A DNA stretch of 64,000 nucleotides from Umezawaea sp049997955 (GTDB lineage: Bacteria; Actinomycetota; Actinomycetes; Mycobacteriales; Pseudonocardiaceae): assembly GCA_049997955.1 (NCBI GenBank), contig JAEBDY010000003.1:434001-498000 (forward strand), written 5' to 3'. Below, in pieces: positions 8,329 to 16,971 of the stretch (positions are counted from its first letter, which is position 1; every line of letters starts with the position of its first letter). Made by a program: the position numbers and the translations under genes. The notes beneath the pieces were generated by a model. The model was not told the DNA's origin, made no database searches, and was given only the letters and a program-made list of their open reading frames with translations.

Positions 8329-8409
8329 GCGGCAGGTGTTGGTGCGCCGCCCTGTGCTGTTCGGCTGGCTCGGTGGTCACTCGGTATGGGCGGCAGGTGT
8401 TGATGCGCC
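8329..8409 (+). repeat. 61-bp-period direct repeat upstream of symporter gene
   Basis: GCGGCAGGTGTTGGTGCGCC at 8329-8348 recurs with one change at 8390-8409. The preceding GGTGGTCAC-type words also recur, so the repeat unit is about 61 bp. It lies in the leader of the gene starting at 8527; a regulatory role is possible but unproven. Confidence 0.55.
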
Positions 8410-8526
8410 CGCCCCACCGCCGGTCGCACCTGGAGACCGGCGGACTCGCGAGCCGGCACGGTGGGTTGGCAGAGCGATGGGGAAGGCCCTGTATTTCCTC
8501 CTGCCCTGGCTTACCATCCCCTGCTT

Positions 8527-9777
8527 ATGCGGCAGGTCACCACCCGTGTTCGCGCGGGCTACGCCATGGGCTCCTTCGTCACCGGGGCTTTCGGCACGGT
8601 TCCCGGTCTCCTCCTGCTCCCGTACCTCACCGACAACCTCGCCGTTCCAGCCGCCGCCGCAGGTCTCCTGGTGCTCCTCCCCAAGGCCTGGGACGTCCTC
8701 TTCAACCCCGTCGCGGGCCGCATCAGCGACCAGGCTGGATCCCGCCGCCCCTTCCTCCTCTTCGGCGGCCTGGCCGTGGCAGTCCTCTTCGCCGCCCTGT
8801 TCGCCGGAAACTCGGCCCTCTACGTAGCCGCCGTCTTCCTCCTGTGCGCCACCGCCTACGCCTTCTTCCAAGTCCCCTACGTGGCGATGCTGGCCGAGAT
8901 CACCGAGGACTACGACGAGCGCACCCGCCTGATGGCCTGGCGGATGGCCATCCTCGCCCTGGCCATCCTCGTCAGCGGGGCCGGAGCGCCCGCGATCAGG
9001 GACGCCACGAGCTACCCCGTCATGGGCGTCGCCGTGGGCGCGCTCATCGTCGTCGGCACGCTGGTGACGTACTTCGGCACCGCGGGAGCCCCGGTCTCGC
9101 AACGGGTCTCCACGGCCGCCACCCCCCGAGAACTCTGGGCCGTCGTGCGCGACAGCAAACCCTTCCGGCTGCTCCTGGCCGTCTTCGTGGTTCAAGCGGT
9201 AGGCCTGGGGACGATGCTCGCGGGCGTCGACTACTTCGCTCGACTGGTCCTCGGCGATTCGAAGTACCAAACGCTCCTCTTCGTGGGTTTCGTGGGGCCC
9301 GCCCTCCTGGTGATGCCCCTCTGGCAACGCGTGGGTCGCAGGTACGGCAAGAGGATCGGGCTCGTCCTGGCCTCCGCGCTCTTCGCCGCGGCGGTGGCGG
9401 TCCTGGGGGCCTCCCGCGTGCTTCCGGCGGGGGTGGTCATCGCGGTCATGGCGTTCGTCGGTGTCGGCTACGCCGGGATGCAGGTGTTCCCGATGGCGAT
9501 GTTGCCCGACGTGATCACGGCGTCCGAAAAGGCCAGTGGAGCCACCCGCGCGGGACTCTTCTCCGGCGTGTGGACGGCGGGGGAGACGTTCGGACTGGCG
9601 CTCGGTCCCGGTGTCTACGGCCTGGTGCTGGCGGTCGGTGGGTACGCCGCGAGTTCCGACGGTGCGGTTGTGCAGTCGTCGAGCGCGGTGTTGGCTGCGT
9701 TGATCGGGTTCACGGCCATTCCGGCCGTGTTGGCGTTGGTGGCGCTGCCGCTGCTGAAGCGTGAGGAGTCCGCGTGA
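8527..9777 (+). CDS. MFS sugar:cation symporter (GPH/MelB-like)
   Basis: 416 aa with about 12 hydrophobic helices. The GPH signature region is present: PYLTDNLAVPAAAAGLLVLLPKAWDVLFNPVAGRISDQAGSRRPF, where the KxWDxxxNPxxGxxSD motif contains the cation-coordinating Asp residues of MelB-type carriers. EITEDYDERTRLMAWRM is the conserved cytoplasmic loop. The start at ATG 8527 is chosen because the upstream extension is non-hydrophobic and unconserved. The stop overlaps the next gene's GTG (GTGA), so transporter and decarboxylase are translationally coupled. The substrate may therefore be related to an amino acid or its amine rather than a sugar; this is inference. Confidence 0.78.
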   Translation: MRQVTTRVRAGYAMGSFVTGAFGTVPGLLLLPYLTDNLAVPAAAAGLLVLLPKAWDVLFNPVAGRISDQAGSRRPFLLFGGLAVAVLFAALFAGNSALYVAAVFLLCATAYAFFQVPYVAMLAEITEDYDERTRLMAWRMAILALAILVSGAGAPAIRDATSYPVMGVAVGALIVVGTLVTYFGTAGAPVSQRVSTAATPRELWAVVRDSKPFRLLLAVFVVQAVGLGTMLAGVDYFARLVLGDSKYQTLLFVGFVGPALLVMPLWQRVGRRYGKRIGLVLASALFAAAVAVLGASRVLPAGVVIAVMAFVGVGYAGMQVFPMAMLPDVITASEKASGATRAGLFSGVWTAGETFGLALGPGVYGLVLAVGGYAASSDGAVVQSSSAVLAALIGFTAIPAVLALVALPLLKREESA

Positions 9778-11186
9778 ACGACGTGGTGCTGGACGAGTTG
9801 CGGGCGTTGCGGGACGGGGACCTGCCGACGCACGGCGGGCGGACCCTGGCGTACGTCTACGACAGCGCGGTGCCAGGGCTGGACGAGTTGGCGGCCAAGG
9901 CGCACGCGATGGCCTCGTCGGTCAACGGGCTTGACCCGACCGCGTTCCCCAGCCTGCTGCGGCTGGAGAACGACGTCGTCGCCACGGCGTCGCGCTTGCT
10001 CGGCGGTTCCGACGCCACCGTCGGTACGGTGACGTCGGGTGGCACCGAGTCCTGCCTCCTGGCGGTGCTGGCGGCCAGGGATTCGCGGCCCGACGTGCGG
10101 AGCCCGGCGATGGTGATCCCGGAGACGGCGCACGCCGCGTTCCACAAGGCGGCGCACTACTTCGGCGTCCGGGTGGTCGCGGTGCCGGTCGACCCGGTGA
10201 CGTTCCGCGTCGACGCCGAGCGCATGGCCGCCGCGATCGACGCGGACACGGTGCTGGTGGTGGCCAGCGCGCCGTCGTACGCGCACGGCGTGGTGGACCC
10301 GGTGGCGGAGATCGCCGCGGCCGCCGGCCGGGCGGGCGTGCGGTGCCACGTCGACGCGTGCATCGGCGGCTGGGTGCTGCCGTACTTCCGCAGGCTCGGG
10401 AAACCGTTGCCCCCGTTCGACTTCTCCGTGCCCGGCGTGACGAGCATTTCCGTCGACCTGCACAAGTACGCCTACTGCCCCAAGGGCACGTCGGTGCTGC
10501 TGCACGCGTCGGCGGACCTGCGGCGGCCGCAGTACTTCGCCAGCGCCGACTGGCCCGGCTACACGATGCTCAACTCCACCATGCAGTCCACGCGGTCCGG
10601 CGGTCCGCTGGCGGCCGCGTGGGCGGTGACCCGGCACCTCGGCGACGACGGCTACCTGGAGTTGGCCGAGAAGACCCTGACCGCAACCAGGCTGATCCTC
10701 GACGGGATCTCGGGCATCGACGGGCTGCGGGTCCTCGGCGAGCCGGATTCGACGCTGATCGCCGTGACCGCCGACCGGGACGACTTCGACGTGTTCACGG
10801 TGGCGGACGAGATGAAGGCGCGGAACTGGTACGTGCAGCCGCAGTTCGCCCACGGCGCGTCGCCCGCGAACCTGCACCTGACCGTGACGGCGGCCAACGC
10901 GGGCAACGAGGCCGCGCTGGTGGCCGATTTCGAGGACTCCGTGCGGGCCGCCGTCAAGGCCGGACCGGTTCCGGTCGGCCCCGAGGTGGTCGCCGTGATC
11001 GGTGGGCTCGACCCGGATTCGCTGACACCGCAGGAGTTCGCGGGGCTGCTGGTCGCCGCGGGACTCGGCGGTGGCGGCAGCGCGCTGCCGGAACGCATGG
11101 CGCCGGTCAACGCGCTCCTCGCGGCGGCCAGTCCGCGGTTGCGGGAGCGGCTGCTGGTCGAGTTCCTCGGAGTCCTCTACTCCTGA
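9774..11186 (+). CDS. PLP-dependent group II decarboxylase / sphingosine-phosphate lyase-like
   Basis: 470 aa. It has the group II amino-acid decarboxylase/S1P-lyase fold: TSGGTESCLLAVLAAR (phosphate-binding), HAAFHKAAHYFGV (His stacking on the PLP ring), VDACIGGWVLPYFRRLG (Asp to pyridine N), and SVDLHKYAYCPKG with Lys231 as Schiff-base lysine. SxSxDxHKYxYxxKG is typical of the S1P lyase branch, but bacterial members also include glutamate and tyrosine decarboxylases, so the substrate is open. The GTG start overlaps the symporter stop, giving a transporter-plus-decarboxylase pair like amino-acid/amine antiport systems. Expected to be cytosolic. Confidence 0.82.
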   Translation: MNDVVLDELRALRDGDLPTHGGRTLAYVYDSAVPGLDELAAKAHAMASSVNGLDPTAFPSLLRLENDVVATASRLLGGSDATVGTVTSGGTESCLLAVLAARDSRPDVRSPAMVIPETAHAAFHKAAHYFGVRVVAVPVDPVTFRVDAERMAAAIDADTVLVVASAPSYAHGVVDPVAEIAAAAGRAGVRCHVDACIGGWVLPYFRRLGKPLPPFDFSVPGVTSISVDLHKYAYCPKGTSVLLHASADLRRPQYFASADWPGYTMLNSTMQSTRSGGPLAAAWAVTRHLGDDGYLELAEKTLTATRLILDGISGIDGLRVLGEPDSTLIAVTADRDDFDVFTVADEMKARNWYVQPQFAHGASPANLHLTVTAANAGNEAALVADFEDSVRAAVKAGPVPVGPEVVAVIGGLDPDSLTPQEFAGLLVAAGLGGGGSALPERMAPVNALLAAASPRLRERLLVEFLGVLYS

Positions 11187-11191
11187 CGGCG

Positions 11192-11224
11192 CGAGCGGGG
11201 CGGCCCGGACGACCGCCCCGCTCG
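11192..11224. terminator. Bidirectional terminator between convergent genes
   Basis: A 12-bp stem (CGAGCGGGGCGG / CCGCCCCGCTCG) with 9-nt loop fills the 44-bp gap between the decarboxylase stop and the aminopeptidase stop on the other strand. Confidence 0.75.
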
Positions 11225-11230
11225 GCGCCC

Positions 11231-12634
11231 TCACCGCTGCTGGGCGCGCACCCACTGCTCCAGGTCGTCCGGCGCGGACGGCAGGGCGCCGGACAGCATC
11301 TGCACGCCGCCCTCGCGGACGACCACGTTGTCCTCGATGCGGACGCCGATGCCGCGCAGCTCCGGCGGCACGGTCAGGTCGTTCGGGTGGAAGTACAGGC
11401 CCGGTTCGACGGCCAGTGCCATGCCGACCTCCAGCGGGCCGTCGTGGTACGCCTCGGCGCGCGAGTTGGCGCAGTCGTGCACGTCCAGGCCGAGGAAGTG
11501 GCCGACACCGCAGACGATGTAGCGGCGGTGCTGCTGGCCGTCGGTCGACAGCGCCTCGTCGACCGACACCGGCAGCAGGCCCCAGTCGTCCAGGCCCTCG
11601 GCCAGCACGCGCATCGCGGCGCGGTGGAACGCCCGGTAGTCGTTGCCGGGGCGCACGGCGTCGAGCGCGTCGACCTGGGCGCGGGCCACGAGGTCGTACA
11701 CCTGCCGCTGGGCGGTGCTGTACTCGCCGGAGATCGGCAGCGTGCGGGTGATGTCGGCGGTGTAGAGCGTGTCCACCTCGACGCCCGCGTCCAGCAGCAG
11801 CACGGCGTCCTCGGGCACCACGCCGTTGTTGCGCACCCAGTGCAGCACCGGGGCGTGCGGTCCGGCCGCGACGATCGAGGCGTAGCCGGGACCGTTGCCG
11901 CTGGTGCGGGCCCTGCGGTCGAACGTGCCCTCCAGCCAGCGCTCGCCGCCGCCCTTCACCGCCGTCGGCAGCTCGGCCGCGACCTCGGCGAAACCGAGCA
12001 CGGTGGCGTCGACGGCCTTCTGGAGCTGGCCGACCTCCCAGTCGTCCTTGATCCGCCGCAGCTCGGACAGCGTCCAGCGCAGCTCGGCCGTGTTCGCGCC
12101 GCTCGCCAGCGCGTCCAGCAGCGGGTCGGTGCCGTGGGCCGAGAAGACCTCGGGCAGGCGGCCGCGCAGCGCAGACGCGAGCTGGTCGATCGGACGGCAG
12201 CGCACGCCCAGCGCCTCGGACCACTCGGCCAGGCCGGGAACCGGGCCGATCCACAGCTCACCGTCGCGCGCGTTGGCGAAGAAGTCCGGGTCGTCCGGGC
12301 CCGCAGGCTCGTGCAGGAACAGCTCGGCGTCGCCGTCGCTCATCACCAGCACTGCGCCCTCGGCGGAACAGCCGGTGAGCCAGGAGAAGTCGCTGTCCGG
12401 CCGGAAGCCGTAGTCGCTGTCGTTGGCGCGCACGGGCGCCCAACCGGACGCGACGGCGATCCGCCGTCCGGGCAGGGCGGCGGCGAGCCTTGCGCGGTGG
12501 TCGGCGGCGGCCTTCGCGGCACCTTCGGGGAGGCGGACGACACGATCGGCGTCACCCCAGCCCTGGCGGACGTTCTCGCGGAAACCGGTGGCGTCGACGA
12601 GCCTGCTCGGATCACGACGGGCGGGTCGGGTCAT
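11231..12634 (-). CDS. pepP: Aminopeptidase P (Xaa-Pro aminopeptidase, M24B)
   Basis: 467 aa from ATG 12634, preceded by GAGGGG; an upstream in-frame start would add 22 residues without a ribosome site. The N-terminal creatinase-like domain (SDYGFRPDSDFSWLTGC) leads to the pita-bread fold. Its five metal ligands are visible: the two Asp of LLLDAGVEVDTLYTADITRT, His in GVGHFLGLDVHD, Glu in AVEPGLYF and Glu in IEDNVVV. It removes an N-terminal residue preceding proline, presumably in cytosolic peptide turnover. It is monocistronic, convergent with the decarboxylase gene. Confidence 0.9.
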   Translation of the reverse strand: MTRPARRDPSRLVDATGFRENVRQGWGDADRVVRLPEGAAKAAADHRARLAAALPGRRIAVASGWAPVRANDSDYGFRPDSDFSWLTGCSAEGAVLVMSDGDAELFLHEPAGPDDPDFFANARDGELWIGPVPGLAEWSEALGVRCRPIDQLASALRGRLPEVFSAHGTDPLLDALASGANTAELRWTLSELRRIKDDWEVGQLQKAVDATVLGFAEVAAELPTAVKGGGERWLEGTFDRRARTSGNGPGYASIVAAGPHAPVLHWVRNNGVVPEDAVLLLDAGVEVDTLYTADITRTLPISGEYSTAQRQVYDLVARAQVDALDAVRPGNDYRAFHRAAMRVLAEGLDDWGLLPVSVDEALSTDGQQHRRYIVCGVGHFLGLDVHDCANSRAEAYHDGPLEVGMALAVEPGLYFHPNDLTVPPELRGIGVRIEDNVVVREGGVQMLSGALPSAPDDLEQWVRAQQR

Positions 12635-12822
12635 GCGTTTCCCCTCAGCACGGTTGGTTCGGTGGCCCCGACTGTGCCATCCGACGTGGTGGGCCCGCAT
12701 CCCCGTTGGTTGTCGGTGTGCTCACGTGGCTGCGCTCCTCGTGTGGCTGCGGCTTTCGTGTGTTGATGGGGCTGCTGCGGCCTTGTGTGTGCTCGCGAGG
12801 CTGGCTTCGCTTCCAGCGTGCT
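12635..12822. other. Intergenic, no gene seen
   Basis: Leader side of the aminopeptidase gene. It has T/G-rich, degenerate GGCTTCG-type words leading into element B copy 2 and no ORF with codon bias. Confidence 0.5.
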
Positions 12823-12940
12823 GTGGCCGATTTGACTTGGGGGCCCCTTGTTTTGACCCTTTGTCGGGCCAAAACGGCAGGTGGTGAAGCCGCAGCCCGA
12901 CCAATTTTAAGGGTCAAAACCCCCAAGTAAAATCGGCCAC
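12823..12940 (+). repeat. Element B, copy 2
   Basis: Ends GTGGCCGATTTGACTTGGGG and CCCCAAGTAAAATCGGCCAC. The inner stem is TTTTGACCCTT / AAGGGTCAAAA, and the innermost pair is TGTCGGGC / GCCCGACC in place of copy 1's GATCGGGC / GCCCGATC, a compensated change. The apical loop carries AGGTGGTGAAGCC, shared with copy 5. Confidence 0.85.
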
Positions 12941-13068
12941 GTCCCATGACCCCGACCTCGCCTTTGCAGTGGTCGCCATGCCTGCTGCCCCTGCTCAGCG
13001 CATCAACGACACCCGACCAGTCGCCAAGCGAAAGCACGCAACCAACCCGACGCAGTCCCCCTCCGCCG

Positions 13069-13142
13069 CCCCGATCCGAAGCGTCCTCGTCATTTTCCTT
13101 GACAAATCAAGGAAAATGATTGAGACAATTGCGCGAGCGGGG
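13069..13142 (+). repeat. Element A, copy 2 (short hairpin form)
   Basis: Same outer ends as copy 1, but the central hairpin is reduced to CATTTTCCTTGA-CAAATCAAGGAAAATG: the GTTTGTCAAGGC...loop...GCCTTGACAAA segment is lost. Upstream conservation (GCACGCAACCAACCCGACGCA) extends back to 13034. Bases 12941-13068 otherwise hold no gene. Confidence 0.82.
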
Positions 13143-13286
13143 TGGCGGAGGGACCCACCCGCGACCCGACCACTCCCACCTCTCAACGACCTGGCCAACC
13201 GCCCCCGCCACCTACCCGCCCAGCACCCACCAGTTACCCGTTCAAGCCCACCCACCCAGCCCTCGCCGCCCACCCAACCCCGCCCC

Positions 13287-14306
13287 TCATCCCCCCAACC
13301 GACGCCCCACCAACGCCGCAGCCTCCTCCAACGGCGTAGTACCCGCCGCAGCGGCAGCGGCCAGGATCTCCCCGACGGTCTCCCCGATCCCCTCCACCCG
13401 CGCCAACGCGCCTTCGTGCGTCAACCCGTCCTCCTCACGGGCCAGCACGTAAACGATTCCGCCCGCGCTCGCCACGTAATCCGGCACCCACGTCACGCCC
13501 CTGGCCGCCAGGACAGCCGCCACAGAGGGATCAGTCAGCTGGTTGTTCGCCGGGCCCACCACGAGTGCCGTGTCCAGCACCGTGTCCGCGTCCAGCACGC
13601 CTCCCACTGCCGCTGGGACGACGATGTCCGCGGTCGTCGCCAACGCCTTCGCGGGCTCGACCCACTCGTACCCGAGTTCTCGCGCGGCCTGTTCGCGCCG
13701 CGGATCCACGTCGGACACCACGACCTCCGCGCCCGCTGCCGCCAGGCTTGCCGCGAGGTGCTCGCCGACCGAGCCGAACCCGGCGATCACGACCCGCCTG
13801 CCCGTGACGTCGGCCGAGCCGAACACGGCCCGCGCGCCCGACCGCAGCGCGGCCAGCACGCCGACCGCGGTGGGGCCGCTGGACGACCCGACGCCGCCGT
13901 GCGACTCGGGCAGGCAGGACGCGTACGGCGTGACCTCGCGCAGCACCAGCATGTCGTCCGGTCCGGTTCCGACGTCCGGCCCGGCCCGGTAGGCGCCGTC
14001 GAACGACGCGATCAGGTCGGCGTGGTCCAGCAGCACGTCACGACGCCGCGTCGCGGACAGCACCTCGCCCTCCTCCAGCGCGATCACGCTCTTGCCGCCG
14101 CCGTGCGGCACCCCGGCCACGGCGCACTTGTCCGTCATGGCCCGCGACAGCCGCAGCACGTCGTGCACGGCCGCGTCGAGGTCCGGGTACGCCTTGAGCC
14201 TGCACCCGCCGATCGCCGGGCCGAGCACCCGCGAGTGCACGGCGACCATCGTGGTGATCCCCGATCGTCGGCCCCGCCGGACGACCAGTTCCTCGTGCTC
14301 CCACAT
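13287..14306 (-). CDS. vdh: Valine/leucine dehydrogenase
   Basis: 339 aa. A Glu/Leu/Phe/Val dehydrogenase: LGPAIGGCRLKAYPDLDAAVHDVLRLSRAMTDKCAVAGVPHGGGKSVI carries both active-site Lys residues (MTDKCA, GGGKSV). The NAD domain has GFGSVGEHLAASLAAAGAEVVVSDVD, and NNQLTDPSVAAVLAARGVTWVPDYVASAGG is typical of the leucine/valine branch. It oxidatively deaminates branched-chain amino acids to 2-oxo acids, feeding branched fatty-acid and polyketide precursors. ATG 14306 is chosen over GTG 14309 because GGAGG sits 5 nt before it. An Lrp/AsnC-family gene starts 45 bp away on the other strand, the usual partner regulator. Confidence 0.88.
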   Translation of the reverse strand: MWEHEELVVRRGRRSGITTMVAVHSRVLGPAIGGCRLKAYPDLDAAVHDVLRLSRAMTDKCAVAGVPHGGGKSVIALEEGEVLSATRRRDVLLDHADLIASFDGAYRAGPDVGTGPDDMLVLREVTPYASCLPESHGGVGSSSGPTAVGVLAALRSGARAVFGSADVTGRRVVIAGFGSVGEHLAASLAAAGAEVVVSDVDPRREQAARELGYEWVEPAKALATTADIVVPAAVGGVLDADTVLDTALVVGPANNQLTDPSVAAVLAARGVTWVPDYVASAGGIVYVLAREEDGLTHEGALARVEGIGETVGEILAAAAAAGTTPLEEAAALVGRRLGG

Positions 14307-14350
14307 CACTGCCTCCTGAACGATGAACAGCTTCCGGAGACGAAGTTAGG

Positions 14351-14977
14351 ATGACCACCAGCGTTGTGGAGCGTCCACCGAACGAAATTCGGTACGGACT
14401 CGGGAGGGGTGTCGTGGACGAACTTGATTCGGCGATCGTCGGGCTGCTGCAGGAGGACGCCCGGCAGTCCAACCGCGACATCGCCCGCAAGGTCGGGATC
14501 GCCCCGTCGACGTGCCTGGAGCGGATCCGGCTGCTGCGCGAGCGCGGCGTCATCCGCGGCTACCACGCGGACATCGACCTGCCCAGCCTCGGCCGCGGCG
14601 TGCAGGCCATGGTGTCGGCGCAGGTCCGGCCGCTGAGCCGGGTGGTGATCGACGCCTTCCAGCGCTCGCTCTCCGAACTGCCGGAGGTCATGTCGGTGTT
14701 CGTGACGGCGGGCAGCGACGACTTCCTCATCCACGTGAGCGTGCAGGACATCGACCACCTGCACGGCTTCCTGGCCGACCGGCTGGCCGTCCGCAAGGAG
14801 GTCGTCGGGTTCCGCAGCTCGATCATCTTCCGGCACCTCCACCGCACGGTGCTGGAACCCCTGCCGCACAACGGGAAGCGCCCCGGACCGCAGGAGGTCC
14901 GGGGCGCTTCCGACGACGGTTCCGGCCCGACAGGGGAAGGCCGGTCGACCGCTAGAACACGAGGTTCCAGGAGTTGA
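14351..14977 (+). CDS. Lrp/AsnC-family transcriptional regulator
   Basis: 208 aa. After a 23-residue lead, the AsnC helix-turn-helix is clear (VDELDSAIVGLLQEDARQSNRDIARKVGIAPSTCLERIRLLRERGVIRGYHADID), followed by the alpha/beta RAM ligand domain (VMSVFVTAGSDDFLIHVSVQDIDHLHGFLADRL). It sits divergently from valine dehydrogenase and most likely senses branched-chain amino acids and controls vdh and itself; that role is inferred from position. The last 45 residues are a Gly/Arg/Ser-rich tail that reads straight through a strong terminator-like hairpin and overlaps the end of the opposite subtilase gene by 26 bp. Confidence 0.85.
   Translation: MTTSVVERPPNEIRYGLGRGVVDELDSAIVGLLQEDARQSNRDIARKVGIAPSTCLERIRLLRERGVIRGYHADIDLPSLGRGVQAMVSAQVRPLSRVVIDAFQRSLSELPEVMSVFVTAGSDDFLIHVSVQDIDHLHGFLADRLAVRKEVVGFRSSIIFRHLHRTVLEPLPHNGKRPGPQEVRGASDDGSGPTGEGRSTARTRGSRS
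14875..14910. terminator. 15-bp hairpin inside the 3' end of the regulator gene
   Basis: Perfect stem GAAGCGCCCCGGACC / GGTCCGGGGCGCTTC with loop GCAGGA. It can terminate the leftward subtilase transcript, yet lies within the reading frame of the rightward regulator. Confidence 0.7.
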
Positions 14978-16772
14978 CGTAGCCGGTGTCCGCCGCGGCC
15001 ACGTCCTGGACGCGCAGCTTCCACGTGCCGTTCGCGACCTCGCTGGAGGCGTTCACGGTGTAGGTGGTCGTCACGTTGTCCGCGGAGTCGTTGCCGGACG
15101 ACTTCAGCCGGTACGAGGTGCCGTCCGGCGCGACCAGGTCGACCACCAGGTCACCGCGGTAGGTGTGCCTGATGTCCACGCCGACCTTCAGCGCGGTGGG
15201 CGCGTTGCCCGTCCGGCCGGAGACGGTGATGGACGAGGTGACCGCGCCGCCGTTGTCCGGGATCTGCACGTCGGCGGTGTTCTCGAACGTGCCGCCGACC
15301 GGCGGCGTGGTGCCGCCCCCGGCCGCCGCCACGGTCTTGGCCGCGTCGGCGAGACCGGCGCCGCAGCCACCGGTGCAGGTGCCCGCCAGCGGACGGGCGT
15401 TGTTCTTGATCAGCGTCTCGACCTGGGCGGGCGTGAGGGCGCTGTTCTTCGCCAGCACGAGCGCGGCCAGTCCGGCGATGTGCGGCGCGGCCATGCTGGT
15501 GCCCTGGTACGGCGTGTAGGTCTCGCCGCCCGGCGTGGTCGTGCCGGTGTTCAACGTCGACAGGATGCCGTTCTGCGGCGTGGACACGGTGCCGCGGCGG
15601 GTCTCCCCGCCGGGTGCGGCGATGTCCACCTTGGAGCCGTAGTTGGAGTAGTACGACCGGTTGCCCTCACGGCTGCTCGCGGCGACGGCCACGACGTTGT
15701 TGCAGCTCGCGGGCGTGAAACCGGAGATGTCGGCGTTCGAGTTGCCCGCCGCGACGACCACGGTCGCACCCCGCCCGACGGCCGTGTTGATCGCGTTCTG
15801 GTAGGTCGCGGAGCACGTCGACGCGCCGCCGAGGCTCATGTTGATGACCTTGGCCGGGGTCGCGTTGGCGGGCACGCCGGAGACGGTGCCGCCGGACGCC
15901 CACACGATGGCGTCGGCGATGTCGGACGTGGTGCCGCCGCACTGCGCGAGCACGCGGATGGGCTGGATCTTCGCGTCGTACGCGATGCCCGCGACACCCT
16001 TGCCGTTGTTGGTCGACGCCGCGATGGTGCCCGCGACGTGCGTGCCGTGCCAGCTGGAGTTCTGGTCGGCTGGCGGGTAGGGCTGGCCGTTCCCGTCGAG
16101 GCCGCAGTCGCCCCGCTTCATCCAGTCGCCGTTGTCGGACGGGTCGCTGTCGCGGCCGCCGCCGTCGCGCGCCTTGGCGCCGTCGGACACGAAGTCGTAG
16201 CCCGCGACGGTCTTGCCCGCGAGGTCGGAGTGCGCGACGTAGCCGGTGTCGATGACCGCGACGGTGACGCCGCTGCCGGTCGAGGTGCCCCACGCGGAGG
16301 GCACGTTCATGCCCGCGGTGGCCTCGTAGAGGTCCCACTGCTTGGCGTACTCGGTGTCGTTGGGGTCGGCCATGGGCTGCATCAGCAGGTCGGGCTCGAC
16401 GTAGGCGACGTCCGGGTCGGCCCGGAACTCCTCGATGGTCCTGGCGGCGTCGCCCGCGGTGGTCCGGCCACCCAGGTCCACGACCGCCGCGCCGGTGGCG
16501 AGCCGCCGGTCCAGCTTGAGGGAGCGGCCTGCCTTGTCGCCCTTGGTCTTCGCGTCCGCGGCGGCCGCCGCGTCCGACCGGGCCTCGGTCGCCGACGACT
16601 TGTAGCCGACGATCAGGCGCTCGTAGGGCCGAGCGTTCCCGGTGGGGACGGGCTGGGCCGACGGGTCCGCGCCGGGCTGGGCCGCGGGTGCCGCGAACGC
16701 CGTCGCGGTGATGCCACCGAGCAGCGTCACCGTGACGGCAGCGCACGTGGCGGTGCGTCGCAATCCATTCAC
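14952..16772 (-). CDS. Secreted S8 serine protease with C-terminal P-domain
   Basis: 606 aa from GTG 16772, with GGAAGGA 7 nt upstream and a proper signal peptide beginning NGLRRTATCAAVTVTLLGG. An inhibitor-like propeptide (YERLIVGYKSS...VAYVEPDLLMQP) precedes the catalytic subtilisin domain. The triad is Asp175 (VIDTGY), His242 (SWHGTHVAGT), Ser426 (GTSMAAPHIAG). The last ~110 residues are a proprotein-convertase P-domain (VQIPDNGGAVTSSITV...HTYRGDLVVDLVAPDG...GYVNSWNLVF). Extracellular protein degradation is the likely role. A TrmB/LuxR-type regulator starts 199 bp away on the opposite strand and may control it. Confidence 0.92.
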   Translation of the reverse strand: MNGLRRTATCAAVTVTLLGGITATAFAAPAAQPGADPSAQPVPTGNARPYERLIVGYKSSATEARSDAAAAADAKTKGDKAGRSLKLDRRLATGAAVVDLGGRTTAGDAARTIEEFRADPDVAYVEPDLLMQPMADPNDTEYAKQWDLYEATAGMNVPSAWGTSTGSGVTVAVIDTGYVAHSDLAGKTVAGYDFVSDGAKARDGGGRDSDPSDNGDWMKRGDCGLDGNGQPYPPADQNSSWHGTHVAGTIAASTNNGKGVAGIAYDAKIQPIRVLAQCGGTTSDIADAIVWASGGTVSGVPANATPAKVINMSLGGASTCSATYQNAINTAVGRGATVVVAAGNSNADISGFTPASCNNVVAVAASSREGNRSYYSNYGSKVDIAAPGGETRRGTVSTPQNGILSTLNTGTTTPGGETYTPYQGTSMAAPHIAGLAALVLAKNSALTPAQVETLIKNNARPLAGTCTGGCGAGLADAAKTVAAAGGGTTPPVGGTFENTADVQIPDNGGAVTSSITVSGRTGNAPTALKVGVDIRHTYRGDLVVDLVAPDGTSYRLKSSGNDSADNVTTTYTVNASSEVANGTWKLRVQDVAAADTGYVNSWNLVF

Positions 16773-16971
16773 AGCGGTGTTCCTTCCAACTACAGGGACT
16801 CCGCTTGCCGCCGAGGGATCAGGGTTTCTGAAGCGGCTGCGGAGTTGAGCTGGAAGGTAGGCAGCGGTGTGGGGCCTGGCACAGGGTCTGAGCAGGCAGG
16901 TTCCCGTCAGTTGCGTATTCCCGCCACGATTTTTGAACCATTCGGACCAGGTCATTGGTTCTTTTGGTGGA

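Noticed and set aside
9615..12254. 879-codon leftward open frame
   Set aside because: Spans two oppositely oriented real genes and has no recognisable domain; its openness comes from high GC and lack of stops.
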